Assembly: GCF_020447205.1 (NCBI RefSeq)
Contig: NZ_JAJAEL010000008.1
Span: forward strand, 41,640-105,639
Length of the DNA: 64,000 bases
Source of the DNA: Thalassolituus alkanivorans
GTDB lineage: Bacteria > Pseudomonadota > Gammaproteobacteria > Pseudomonadales > Oceanobacteraceae
Direction of reading: 5' to 3'
Shown here: positions 41,275 to 49,911 of the stretch, in pieces
Numbering within the stretch: the stretch's first letter is position 1
How the letters are laid out: each line of letters opens with the position of its first letter
Made by a program: the position numbers and the translations under genes
Notes under the pieces: model-generated
What the model was told of the DNA's origin: nothing
What the model saw: only the letters and a program-made list of their open reading frames with translations
Database searches by the model: none

Positions 41275-42162
41275 ATGCGTGCCGCAGATCTGATTCACCT
41301 GCTGAGCCAGTACGATCCTGATATGGAAGTACCGGTGTCTTTTTCGCACAGCGCAGTGGATGAAACGCCACTGCCAAAAATCACTACCTGTACCAGCAAT
41401 GAGCGCAGCCGCTGCTATGAAACACTGGTAGAGCTTGCCGAAGACGGCATGCTGGTGGTGAATGCCGGCGGACATATCACCTATATGAATCCGTATCTGG
41501 TTCGTCTCTGTGGTTATGCTCCGGCAGAACTGGCCGGGCGGCCCTTAACTGAACTGATGCCGCGCGACGACGCCGAATTATTACGCCAGCGTTTATTCAG
41601 CATGCAGGGCAGCAGCCGTTTTACCGTCCGTCTGATCAGCCGCAGCCGCGATATGCACTGGGTGCAGATTTCCGCTACCGCAATTCCCAGCAGTGATGGC
41701 AGTTTCCGTGGCTGCATGATGACCGTAACCGATTTATCGCGGCAGCAGATTCATTTACAGGGAATGGGAGATCAGCAATTACTGGGCGATAAAGTTGAAC
41801 GTATTCACGATCAGCTGGAACGCCTGAAAGTATTGCGCACGCATTTACTCAGCGAACTGGATGATATGCGGCAATTGCCAAGGGTTGATGCCACTCCGTT
41901 CTGGCATCAGGGGCGTTATCTGTATCTGATTGAGCCGCAGAAAAATGGTAAGCGCAAACGCCAGTATGTGGGTTCCGATCCGGAAAAAGTAAAACTGGCT
42001 TTGTCGGCTATGCGTCGCCAGCAGCGTTTTTTACAGGTACAGCAGGAGCTGGCACAGATTGATCATCAGATCCGTAATGCAACGTTCAAACTGGACAGTT
42101 TCCTTTGGGATCTGGCACAGGTGCCGCCCGATCTGCATCGTTTATTACCGGCTTCGGCCTGA
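41275..42162 (+). CDS. PAS-domain protein with unusual C-terminal region
   Basis: A 295-residue protein. Residues 1-45 contain AADLIHLLSQYDPDMEVPVSFSH, a pattern like small DUF domains that begin 'LI..L...PPDMPV'. Residues 55-170 form a PAS domain (YETLVELAEDGMLVVNAGGHITYMN, then GRPLTELMP and TVTDLSRQQ). The last ~110 residues are helical and contain KNGKRKRQYVGSDPEKVKLAL, a motif seen in DUF6788-like and transposon-associated proteins. There is no kinase or cyclase domain. The start at 41275 follows GGAGG by 8 bases; longer starts run into the tandem repeat. Possibly a sensor for the neighbouring operon, unproven. Confidence 0.7.
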   Translation: MRAADLIHLLSQYDPDMEVPVSFSHSAVDETPLPKITTCTSNERSRCYETLVELAEDGMLVVNAGGHITYMNPYLVRLCGYAPAELAGRPLTELMPRDDAELLRQRLFSMQGSSRFTVRLISRSRDMHWVQISATAIPSSDGSFRGCMMTVTDLSRQQIHLQGMGDQQLLGDKVERIHDQLERLKVLRTHLLSELDDMRQLPRVDATPFWHQGRYLYLIEPQKNGKRKRQYVGSDPEKVKLALSAMRRQQRFLQVQQELAQIDHQIRNATFKLDSFLWDLAQVPPDLHRLLPASA

Positions 42163-42176
42163 AAAAAATACAGCAT

Positions 42177-42208
42177 AAAAAAACAGCGCCATGAGCGCTG
42201 TTTTTTTT
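42177..42208 (+). terminator. Terminator after the PAS-domain gene
   Basis: AAAAAAACAGCGC / GCGCTGTTTTTTTT hairpin separates the PAS gene from the six-gene operon that follows. Confidence 0.9.
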
Positions 42209-42557
42209 AACTTCATTTTACCAGCGCTTAAAAATCAACCACTTCCGTATTGTATTTCACCGACCTTATTGCGTTGTCCGCCGCCTATTTTGACTGTACG
42301 GTCGTGTCACTTTTATTGCAGTTTTTACACAATTTTTATTATCAGAAAACTCAGCAGTTTTTTTCATGACAGCAATCCGGAATCGGTGGTTGTGCTGTCA
42401 TGAATGCCCTCCCTAGCATCCGGGCTCCGCAGACCTGAGCAGAACGGTCGTGTGGCATACGCAACGAAAAACCCTTGTTTTTCCGTGTCCGCATCAATAC
42501 CGGCAGATCTGTGGAATTAATTTTCAGGATGGAATGGCAGCTTGTCAGGAGGGGATT
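42209..42557 (+). other. Leader/promoter region of the six-gene operon
   Basis: There is no gene in this 349-bp stretch. It is AT-rich in 42310-42362 with a TTGCAG (42316-42321) and TATTAT (42337-42342) pair at short 15-bp spacing, so only a weak promoter candidate. It also contains a long inverted repeat (42363-42404) and the 10-bp word ACGGTCGTGT twice, at 42298-42307 and 42444-42453. Confidence 0.4.
42363..42404. promoter_or_regulatory. Perfect 12-bp inverted repeat upstream of the ThiF operon
   Basis: TTCATGACAGCA (42363-42374) and its exact complement TGCTGTCATGAA (42393-42404) are separated by 18 bp, so the arms are spaced about three helical turns apart. It lies about 150 bases before the ThiF start. 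It could be a regulator site or a transcribed hairpin; it has no T-run, so it is not a classic terminator. Confidence 0.6.
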
Positions 42558-44321
42558 ATGGCAGAGCAAAATCCGGGCTGGTCGGGAGACGCCCAAAGTT
42601 TTTATCACGAATTTACGCTGCGCAATGCGGGTTTTATCAGCGATGAAGAACAACAGCGTTTGCGCAATGCACACATCCTGATTGCCGGCTGTGGTTCGAC
42701 CGGTGGCAGTGTTATTGAGGTGCTGGTGCGCAGCGGTGCAGAGCATCTGGTGCTGGCCGATAACGGCAGTTATGAACTGAATAATGCTAACCGTCAGAAT
42801 ATGGTACTGACCGATGTCGGCCGCTCCAAAGTGGATGTTTTCCACGAGCGCATGAGCCAGATAAATCCGTTTGTACAAATCGACGGTTACGGCAATGGCA
42901 TTACCCCCGACAACGTCGATGCGCTGGTTGAGTGGGCGGATGTCATTGTTGATGCGGTGGATGTTACCGGCCGCTCGGGGCTGGAAATGAAATTCCTGCT
43001 GCACGAAGTGGCGCACCGCAATAAAAAAGCCGTGATCTGTGGTTACGACATGGCTGCCGCGCAGTACGTACCGGTGTTTGATTACCGCGATGGCACACTG
43101 CCATTAATGGCCGGACTGCTGAACGCCGAAGAAGTGGCAACGCTGGACCCGTTACAGGCCTGTGCACGTCTTATTCCGGATGAATTTATTCCGGTGGAAA
43201 TGTTCGACGAACTGGCGCGTCATCAGCAGGGTAAAGATTACACCTCGCAGCTGTGTCTGGCGGCGAATTTATTTGGTGTGCTGGGTTCGACGCTGGTGCT
43301 CGATATTATTAACGACCGTGCGGTTGAAACCGAAAACTACGTCGACCTGTGGAGCCTGATGCGCAAGCCCCGGGTCAGTGATGATCAGGCCCGCGACGAA
43401 GCCGCGCTGAATGAACTGCGCACGGGTCTGCGTGCCTGGGCTAACGGCCCGGGCGGCGACAGTGATCCGTTCTTTCTTGAGCGCTCACTGCGTCACTACC
43501 AATTGCCGCTGATGCCGGAGTTGCATAACTACCGCGATCAGCTGCTGACCGAACGTGCCGGCATCTCGGCCTTTGCTATTCCCCATGAGCAACTGGCCGG
43601 GCCGCTGGCACGCCAACTGTTGCGTTTTGCCTTTGTGCATTACGCCCGTGTTGGTTTTATCAACCCTGATCAGGCCGCGCGCCGTCTGCTGCATCACGAG
43701 CCGCTGAGCAACCTGCATCCGCAGGATGTGCATCTGGTGCTGATCGATACCGACAATGGCCAGCTGCTGGGTTATTCCACGCTGAAAGCGCCGTTGTCTG
43801 ACAGCCTGCCGTTTTCCAGCGCAGAGCGTCCGCACTTTGGTGTTGAGCAGGCGTTTGGCCGCGATCTGTATGCCGCTGTCAGTGAACTGCAGGGCCTGCC
43901 AACCGCAGCCGTGCGTGAAATTGGCCGGGTAACCAAAGCCGAGCTGGATGATCCGGTACGCAATGCCCGTGTCGGTATCATGCTGCTGACCGCTTATCGT
44001 CGGGTGGTCTCTGATAGCCGTTATGGCATCAGCGCCTTTGTTGGTGACGGCGAGAAAAACGTCACCCTGCGCAACCTCACTTTCTTCGGTTTTAACCCGC
44101 AACTGCTGCCGGCGCGCGAATCCTGTTTGCCGGCGGATCATCTCTATCACCACCGTTATGTTGGCCGCGATGTGCGTCCGTTCTGGCTGTTGCTGGCGGA
44201 CATTAATCAGGCGCGTGCCGATGAAGTAGAAGCTCTGCTCGATCTGGATGACAACGCACTGCTGGCTGCCTTAAGTGCAAGCCGCAGTAACGCAGCTAAG
44301 GAATTGGAGGCTCAGTTATGA
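42558..44321 (+). CDS. ThiF/E1-like adenylating enzyme fused to an acyltransferase-like domain
   Basis: A 587-residue two-domain protein. Residues 30-275 are an E1/ThiF/MoeB-type adenylation fold: GCGSTGG (44-50), LADNGSYELNNANRQ with the ATP-contacting Arg79, GRSK with Lys91, and VDAVD (131-135). The CxxC zinc pairs of ThiF/MoeB are absent; cysteines at 161, 202 and 233 are the only candidates for a thioester. Residues about 345-560 (VHLVLIDTDNGQLLGYSTLKAP, REIGRVTK, LLTAYRRVV) look like the GNAT-type fold of acyl-homoserine-lactone and N-acyl amino acid synthases; this is inference. ATG follows AGGAGGGG. The stop overlaps the next start (ATGA). Confidence 0.75.
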   Translation: MAEQNPGWSGDAQSFYHEFTLRNAGFISDEEQQRLRNAHILIAGCGSTGGSVIEVLVRSGAEHLVLADNGSYELNNANRQNMVLTDVGRSKVDVFHERMSQINPFVQIDGYGNGITPDNVDALVEWADVIVDAVDVTGRSGLEMKFLLHEVAHRNKKAVICGYDMAAAQYVPVFDYRDGTLPLMAGLLNAEEVATLDPLQACARLIPDEFIPVEMFDELARHQQGKDYTSQLCLAANLFGVLGSTLVLDIINDRAVETENYVDLWSLMRKPRVSDDQARDEAALNELRTGLRAWANGPGGDSDPFFLERSLRHYQLPLMPELHNYRDQLLTERAGISAFAIPHEQLAGPLARQLLRFAFVHYARVGFINPDQAARRLLHHEPLSNLHPQDVHLVLIDTDNGQLLGYSTLKAPLSDSLPFSSAERPHFGVEQAFGRDLYAAVSELQGLPTAAVREIGRVTKAELDDPVRNARVGIMLLTAYRRVVSDSRYGISAFVGDGEKNVTLRNLTFFGFNPQLLPARESCLPADHLYHHRYVGRDVRPFWLLLADINQARADEVEALLDLDDNALLAALSASRSNAAKELEAQL

Positions 44322-45562
44322 AATCGGTATGGAATGAACAACAGCAGGAAATCCGTGATTTTTACGAACAGGTTGCCCTTAAGCGCGTACGCCCGAGTGC
44401 CGCCTCGCGTGATGTGACCCTGACGTTTGATCGTCAGATCTGGCGTGACCTCGGCGCCAGCGGTCTGTTTGGTCTGCATATGCCGGAAGAATTCGGTGGC
44501 CGTGGTCTGGGCCTGCGCGAATTCGCCGCCGCGCTTGAAGGTTTTGCCCGTGGCTGTCAGGACATGGGCGTGCTGGTGTCCTTTGTTGCTCAGGTCGGTC
44601 TGGTGCAGGCCGGTCTGCTCAGCTACGGCACTGAAGAACAGAAACAGCGCTGGCTGCCGGGGCTGATCCGTGGCGAGCTGCTGGGCTCCTTTGCCATCAC
44701 CGAACAGGGCTGTGGCTCGGATGTACGGGCGATGAAGCTGGCCGCTTCTCAGGAGCTGGATGGTTTCCGCATTAACGGTCAGAAGTGGAACATCACCAAC
44801 GCGCCGCAGGCCGATGTGGTGATGACCTTTGCCCATGTTGAAGGTGCCGGTGATAAATCCGTTACCTGTTTTATTACCGGCACCGATGTGCCGGGGCTGG
44901 AGCGCAGCGAACCCTTTGAACTGCTGGGCAACCGTGGCACGCCGATCGGTGCCTTTAACTTTAATAACGTCCTGCTGCCGGAATCGGCCGTAGTTGGCGG
45001 CGTTGGCGGTGGCCTGAACGTGCTGTATTTCGCTTTCCTGGTCGAGCGTGTGCTGACCGGTCTGGTGATTACCGGCTGTATGGAACCGCTGATGGAAGAC
45101 TGCCTGCGCTACAGCCAGGAGCGTCTGGCCTTTGGTCGTCCGATTGGTGAAAACCAGTATATTCAGGGCCAGATCGTCGAAATGTACTGCCAGATTGAAG
45201 TGCTGCGCAGTGTACTGCTGCGGGCTATGGACAGCATGGAGCAGGGTATCGACTGTTCCAGTCTGGCATCGCTGGTGAAGATGATCGCTACCGAAAGCCT
45301 GCACGAAGCCTGTATCAACGCCATCCGTATTCACGGTAATTCCGGCTACCGCCGCGACAAGTATTTTGAGCGTCTGCTGCGTGACTCCATCGGCGTGTTC
45401 TTTGCCGGTGGCACCATCGAAATTCACCGCCATGTGATCTGGACCAATCTGGTCGAAGGTTTCCGCCGTGGTGAGCAGGCCCGCGAAGGTCTGAACCTTG
45501 GCGTGTACCAGAATCAGGGCACCACCGCCTTCAGCAAACCGGCTGAGGAGGCCATCGCATGA
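44318..45562 (+). CDS. Acyl-CoA dehydrogenase family protein
   Basis: A 414-residue flavoprotein. TEQGCGSD (128-135) is the FAD/substrate signature, and RLAFGRPIGENQYIQGQIVEMY (269-290) and HGNSGYRRDKYFERLLRDS follow. The usual YEGT catalytic Glu is replaced (FFAGGT, 361-366), but LVERVL at 241-246 puts Glu243 where isovaleryl- and long-chain-type enzymes keep their base, so it is probably active. It overlaps both neighbours by four bases. Its job may be to introduce a double bond into an acyl chain used by the operon; the substrate is unknown. Confidence 0.9.
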   Translation: MKSVWNEQQQEIRDFYEQVALKRVRPSAASRDVTLTFDRQIWRDLGASGLFGLHMPEEFGGRGLGLREFAAALEGFARGCQDMGVLVSFVAQVGLVQAGLLSYGTEEQKQRWLPGLIRGELLGSFAITEQGCGSDVRAMKLAASQELDGFRINGQKWNITNAPQADVVMTFAHVEGAGDKSVTCFITGTDVPGLERSEPFELLGNRGTPIGAFNFNNVLLPESAVVGGVGGGLNVLYFAFLVERVLTGLVITGCMEPLMEDCLRYSQERLAFGRPIGENQYIQGQIVEMYCQIEVLRSVLLRAMDSMEQGIDCSSLASLVKMIATESLHEACINAIRIHGNSGYRRDKYFERLLRDSIGVFFAGGTIEIHRHVIWTNLVEGFRRGEQAREGLNLGVYQNQGTTAFSKPAEEAIA

Positions 45563-48120
45563 ACGCCGTAATGCAATTGTTTACCGGGGTGCAGCGTCAT
45601 CCCTGGCTGATGATGCTGGGTCTGTTGCTGGTAACCGTTGTCGCCCTCGGCGCTGCCGGCCAGCTGCAGATTAACAGCACGCCCTACATGATCGATAACA
45701 GCCACCCCAGCCGGGTGGCCGACCACGACACCAAGCGTCTGTTCTCCAACTCCGGTGAGCAGGCCTTTGTCGCTATCGATAACCCTGAAGGCAATGTCTT
45801 CAACGCCCAGAGTCTGGCGACCGTGCTGGAACTGAGCCGTGCCTTTGAGCGTATGTTGCTGATCAGCGATGCCGATAGCCAGCGCCTGAATGCACTGGCG
45901 GCGGCAGAGGTGCTGACCATGCCGCAGGTCAATGCCCTGCTGCAGGATGGCCTTACGCCGCAGGATATTCCTGTACTGCAGCGTCTGGCGCAGCAGGAAG
46001 GTCTGAGCGTGCCGGATAAGGCCTGGCTGGAAAATCTGGCGGTGCGTCTGCGTCCGGTTAAACGTGTGCGCAGCCTGGCGCGCATGGAACATATCGAAGC
46101 CTTTACCGGCGGTCTGGATGTCCGTCCGCTGATGAAAACCCTGCCGCAGACCGATGCCGAGCGTCAGGCGCTGCGTGAAGCCGTACTGGCCAACCCGATG
46201 TTTATTAACGGCCTGATATCGCCCAAAGGTAACGCCACCACTATTCAGGTGGAGTTCAATATCGCCGAAGACGACTCTCCGGCGATGCTGCTGGCCTACG
46301 GTGAAATCAGCCGCATTATTAGCGATATCTCCGCGCGTGAAGGCTTCAGCGACCGCGTGTACCTGAGTGGCCCGCCAATGATCGCCGCGCAGACCGCCAC
46401 CAGTATGGAGCAGGATAATCAGACCCTGCTGCCGGGTGTGTTGCTGGTGATTATTATCGTGCTGCTGCTCAGCTTTGGCCGTCTGCAAGGTGTGGTTGCG
46501 CCGCTGCTGATTGCCGTGATTTCGCTGTTCTGGACGCTGGGCGCCATGGCGGCTTTCGGCGTAAAACAGAACATCGTTACCTCTATGCTGCCGGTGTTTA
46601 TCATCGCCATCGCCGTCTGCGACGCGATCCACTTCCTCTCCACCTATTACCGTCTGCTGCCGGATAACCCGGACCGTGCGGCCCGTACTCAGGCGGCCTC
46701 GGATGCTTTGCGCAAGCTGTTCTGGCCGATGCTGGTAACCAGCGTGACGACCATGGCCGGTTTCTTCGCCCTGAGCTGGACCGAGGTGATCTTTATCCGT
46801 GAGTTCGGCATCTTCGTCGGTCTGGGTGTTATGTTCGCCTGGATCGTCACCATGCTGTTCTTACCGGCGCTGGTGATCCTGTGGAAAGCCCCGCGGCCAC
46901 GTTTTGGCTTACTGGTCAGCGATCTGATCAGCCGCTTTATGGGCCTGCTCGGTCGCGTCGCTGGCCATGGTAAAACCGTGGTGCTGGCGGTGCTGGCACT
47001 GATGGTGGTGGGGCTGGTGTACACCCAGCAGAACCTGACGGTGGACAACCAGGTGATTGGTTACTTCGAGCCGGACAGCCGTATCCGTCAGGATGACGCC
47101 GCGATCAACGCCAACTTCGGTGGCTCCACCGTGGTCAGCTTCCTGCTGGAAAGCAAAGAAGTGGATGCCTTCAAGCAGCCGCAGGTGATGCTGGCGGTGG
47201 AAAAACTGCAGCAGCAGCTGAATAACGATCCGCTGGTGGGCTTTACCATTTCGCCGGTGAACTTTATCGAGCGCATGCATCAGGTGCTGAGTGCTGGTGA
47301 AGGTGAGACCAGCGGCAGTGCTGCAGATTACCGTCTGCCGTCAGACCTGACCCAGCCGATGCTGGCGCAGTACTACCTGCTGTACGAAAACGCCAACGGT
47401 CAGGATCTGTTTGATGTGGTTGACCGCCGCTTCTCCAATGGACGCATTCTTACCGTACTGCACAGTGACCGCTCATCCGAAGTGGGTGCCGTGATTGAAC
47501 GCGTGATGAACGAAGCCCGCACTGTGCTGCCGGCCGGGGTCAGTATCCGCGCCGCCGGTTATGGTGAAATTCTGGTGTCCACCACCGATGCTGTGGTCGG
47601 TGGTCAGATCCAGAGTCTGCTGCTGGCGGTGGTGCTGATTGCGCTGCTGGTGGTCGCTATTCTGCGTTCGCTGCGTCTGGGTCTGCTGGCGCTGCTGCCA
47701 CTGCTGTTCACGCTGGTGGGTGTATTCACCCTGATGGCACTAACCGGCACTGCGCTGGATATCGGCACATCCATTATTGCGGCAATTTCGTTCGGTATCG
47801 GCATCGACTACGCCATTCACACCATCGCCGCGCTGCGTCTCAGCAAAGGTCAGGATCAGGCCGAGCTGGTGGCCAATGCGCTGCAATACTGCGGTAAGCC
47901 GATTCTGATCAACACCCTGGCGCTGGGTTTTGGCTTCCTGGTGCTGACGCTGTCGGGTTATCAGGCACTGGTGAATCTGGGCTACTTTATCTCGCTCACC
48001 ATGCTGTTCAGCGCGCTGTTTGCGTTGCTGGTGCTACCGGCCTTCCATCGTCCGGATGCACCACAGGCCAGTGTTGCTGAACGTGCCGACGATGGTCTGG
48101 CGGAGCCTGCCAATGCCTAA
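45559..48120 (+). CDS. RND superfamily (MMPL-type) exporter
   Basis: An 853-residue inner-membrane transporter. Layout: one helix near residue 20, a large periplasmic loop (about 40-285), five helices between about 290 and 420, a helix near 475, a second large loop (about 490-690) and five helices to about 840. This duplicated layout with 12 helices is that of MMPL/HpnN-type lipid exporters. Polar residues in SFGIGIDYAIHTIAALRLS and AIAVCDAIHFLSTYYRLL sit where proton-relay residues occur. Such proteins move lipids or lipid-linked molecules. The start overlaps the dehydrogenase stop. Confidence 0.9.
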   Translation: MNAVMQLFTGVQRHPWLMMLGLLLVTVVALGAAGQLQINSTPYMIDNSHPSRVADHDTKRLFSNSGEQAFVAIDNPEGNVFNAQSLATVLELSRAFERMLLISDADSQRLNALAAAEVLTMPQVNALLQDGLTPQDIPVLQRLAQQEGLSVPDKAWLENLAVRLRPVKRVRSLARMEHIEAFTGGLDVRPLMKTLPQTDAERQALREAVLANPMFINGLISPKGNATTIQVEFNIAEDDSPAMLLAYGEISRIISDISAREGFSDRVYLSGPPMIAAQTATSMEQDNQTLLPGVLLVIIIVLLLSFGRLQGVVAPLLIAVISLFWTLGAMAAFGVKQNIVTSMLPVFIIAIAVCDAIHFLSTYYRLLPDNPDRAARTQAASDALRKLFWPMLVTSVTTMAGFFALSWTEVIFIREFGIFVGLGVMFAWIVTMLFLPALVILWKAPRPRFGLLVSDLISRFMGLLGRVAGHGKTVVLAVLALMVVGLVYTQQNLTVDNQVIGYFEPDSRIRQDDAAINANFGGSTVVSFLLESKEVDAFKQPQVMLAVEKLQQQLNNDPLVGFTISPVNFIERMHQVLSAGEGETSGSAADYRLPSDLTQPMLAQYYLLYENANGQDLFDVVDRRFSNGRILTVLHSDRSSEVGAVIERVMNEARTVLPAGVSIRAAGYGEILVSTTDAVVGGQIQSLLLAVVLIALLVVAILRSLRLGLLALLPLLFTLVGVFTLMALTGTALDIGTSIIAAISFGIGIDYAIHTIAALRLSKGQDQAELVANALQYCGKPILINTLALGFGFLVLTLSGYQALVNLGYFISLTMLFSALFALLVLPAFHRPDAPQASVAERADDGLAEPANA

Positions 48121-49108
48121 GCTGCAGCGTCTGTTGCTGGCTTGTTCGTTTGCCTGCTCGCTGCCTTTTGCAGCGGTGCAGGCGGCGCAGGCAGAGCCGG
48201 CCATACAGGATAACGAATGGCAGGTGATCAGCCTGTACCCGCCGCACGGCGTGTATCAGGCGGAGCTGTTGCCGCAACTGGTGGCTGCTGTTGAAGGGCT
48301 GTGGCAGGTGCAGGACAGCGCCGGTGAGCCCTTGCTGCGCACTATCGACAGCCTGGCCAGCATGAATGTGATCGTCGCCCAGCAGGATGAAGTGCGCTTC
48401 CGCCGTATTATCGAAAAAGGCGAACTGAACGCCGCCGGTATGCAGCGTCTGCAGGCGCTGGTGGAAGAGCATCCGCTGGTGCAGCGGCGGCTGGTATCGG
48501 CTGATGCTCAGGCCACGCATCTGTGGCTGCGGCTGAAAAAACCGGCCACCGCAGAAGGCTTGCAGCAACTGAGTGAGCATCTGGCCGCCAGCCTGAACGC
48601 TGCCGGTACGCAATGTGTCAGCGTGCCGGAAAACCAGGGGCCGCTGGCCGGTTTATATATGACCCAGTGGCAATACGATACGCCTCAGCGTGCTGATGGT
48701 GTGGCCGCGTTGCAGGCTCTGGCAACGGCACAGCAGCAATTGCAAAACGCACCGGGTGCGCCGGACAGCCAGCACGGACGTAATTATTCGGCGCTGAATC
48801 TGTTGTCGTATCTGGGCGGCATTTTGGGTGGCGAACTGCTCGATGCCAATGGCCTGCCGCAAAGCAATGCTGCTCTGGCGCAGATGTACATGATGGCCGA
48901 GAGCCTGCGCAGCCGTGACCTGCAGGCACTGGCTCGCCCGGATTTCCGCCAGTTACAGCTGGTGGTACTGGGCCATAAAGCACCACTGAGCGCCCCTCCT
49001 CTTGCTCAATATCAACTTACCCATACCAGTATCTGGCAGGCGTCTGCACGTGATTACCGCGTGCTGGATTGCCGCGCCCGGGCATTGGTGACGTCGGAGA
49101 CTGAATAA
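48113..49108 (+). CDS. Exported protein of unknown function in the RND operon
   Basis: A 331-residue protein with a signal peptide (residues 1-27, ending QAAQA). The mature part has no recognised motif; it is helical, Leu/Ala/Gln-rich, and near the middle has RNYSALNLLSYLGGILGGELLDANGLPQ. The start at 48113 overlaps the RND stop by 8 bases. The next gene begins at its stop (TAATG). By position it is likely a periplasmic accessory of the exporter. A longer frame from 48020 is a shadow in the end of the RND gene. Confidence 0.7.
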   Translation: MPKLQRLLLACSFACSLPFAAVQAAQAEPAIQDNEWQVISLYPPHGVYQAELLPQLVAAVEGLWQVQDSAGEPLLRTIDSLASMNVIVAQQDEVRFRRIIEKGELNAAGMQRLQALVEEHPLVQRRLVSADAQATHLWLRLKKPATAEGLQQLSEHLAASLNAAGTQCVSVPENQGPLAGLYMTQWQYDTPQRADGVAALQALATAQQQLQNAPGAPDSQHGRNYSALNLLSYLGGILGGELLDANGLPQSNAALAQMYMMAESLRSRDLQALARPDFRQLQLVVLGHKAPLSAPPLAQYQLTHTSIWQASARDYRVLDCRARALVTSETE

Positions 49109-49911
49109 TGAAATTACTGCTGAAAAGTGCCGCACTTACGCTGCTGGGTCTGACCATGCTGCCTGCTTTTGCGGTCAGCGAAAAAAGCATTAAACCGGAA
49201 GCCCTGCTGGAACAGGTGCGTGACCGTGACGATGGTGATGACCGCCGTTCGCGCATGATTCTGGAACAGACCATGAGTGATGGTTTTGTGCGTGAACGTG
49301 AGCTGTTAATGCTGGAAAAAAAGTTCGGCGCCGAGCGTAAAGCCGTGCTGTATTTCACCGCCCCGGCCGATACCGCCGGCACCGGTATTCTGATGTTCAG
49401 CTACGAAGAAGCCAGCGGCAAAGATGATGACCAGTGGCTGTATTTACCGGCACTGCGTCAGTCGCGCCGTATTGCTACAAACTCGAAAGAAGGCCCATTT
49501 CTGGGGACCGATTTTTCCTTCGCCGATATCGAACGTCTGCGCGTCAATGATTACCTCTACGAAGATCAGGGTACGGCAGAAATAAACGGCCGCACGCTGC
49601 AGAAAATTGCCGCACATACCGCCAATGGTCTGGAAAATCCACGCACCGGTTACAGCCAGCGCGTAATTTATGTTGATGCCGAACGTCAGCTGATTATGCG
49701 TGATGAGTTTTACCGCGAAGGCCGCCATATCAAAACCTTTGAGGTTACCGGCCTGAAAGAAATTGACGGCTACTGGACAGTAACCGAAGCGGTAATGACC
49801 AACCATGTCGAAGGTGGTTTTACCCGCTTACTGCGCAAAGAAACAACCTACAACGTTGGCATTGCCGACCGTCTGTTTAATGAGCGTACGCTGCGCAGCG
49901 GGATTCAGTAA
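49108..49911 (+). CDS. LolA-like outer-membrane lipoprotein-sorting family protein
   Basis: A 267-residue protein with a signal peptide (residues 1-22, ending PAFA). The mature part matches the 'outer membrane lipoprotein-sorting protein' family (pfam17131-like): LEKKFGAERKAVLYFTAPADTAGTGILMFSYE, DDQWLYLPALRQSRRIATNSKEGPFLGTDFSFADIE and a strand-rich C-terminus. Proteins with this fold bind lipid in a beta-sheet cup and often pair with MMPL/RND exporters. It probably ferries the exported lipid across the periplasm. Both ends overlap neighbours by one base. Confidence 0.88.
   Translation: MKLLLKSAALTLLGLTMLPAFAVSEKSIKPEALLEQVRDRDDGDDRRSRMILEQTMSDGFVRERELLMLEKKFGAERKAVLYFTAPADTAGTGILMFSYEEASGKDDDQWLYLPALRQSRRIATNSKEGPFLGTDFSFADIERLRVNDYLYEDQGTAEINGRTLQKIAAHTANGLENPRTGYSQRVIYVDAERQLIMRDEFYREGRHIKTFEVTGLKEIDGYWTVTEAVMTNHVEGGFTRLLRKETTYNVGIADRLFNERTLRSGIQ

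Noticed and set aside
44312-45433. Long minus-strand frame across the acyl-CoA dehydrogenase gene
   Set aside because: Antisense shadow; the plus-strand protein is clearly the real gene.
44318-45562. The acyl-CoA dehydrogenase seems to lack its catalytic glutamate (FFAGGT instead of YEGT)
   Set aside because: Glu243 in LVERVL sits in the alternative base position used by isovaleryl- and long-chain-type enzymes, so loss of activity is not implied.
45514-46632. Long minus-strand frame across the RND exporter gene
   Set aside because: Antisense shadow with the same compositional signature; no domain.
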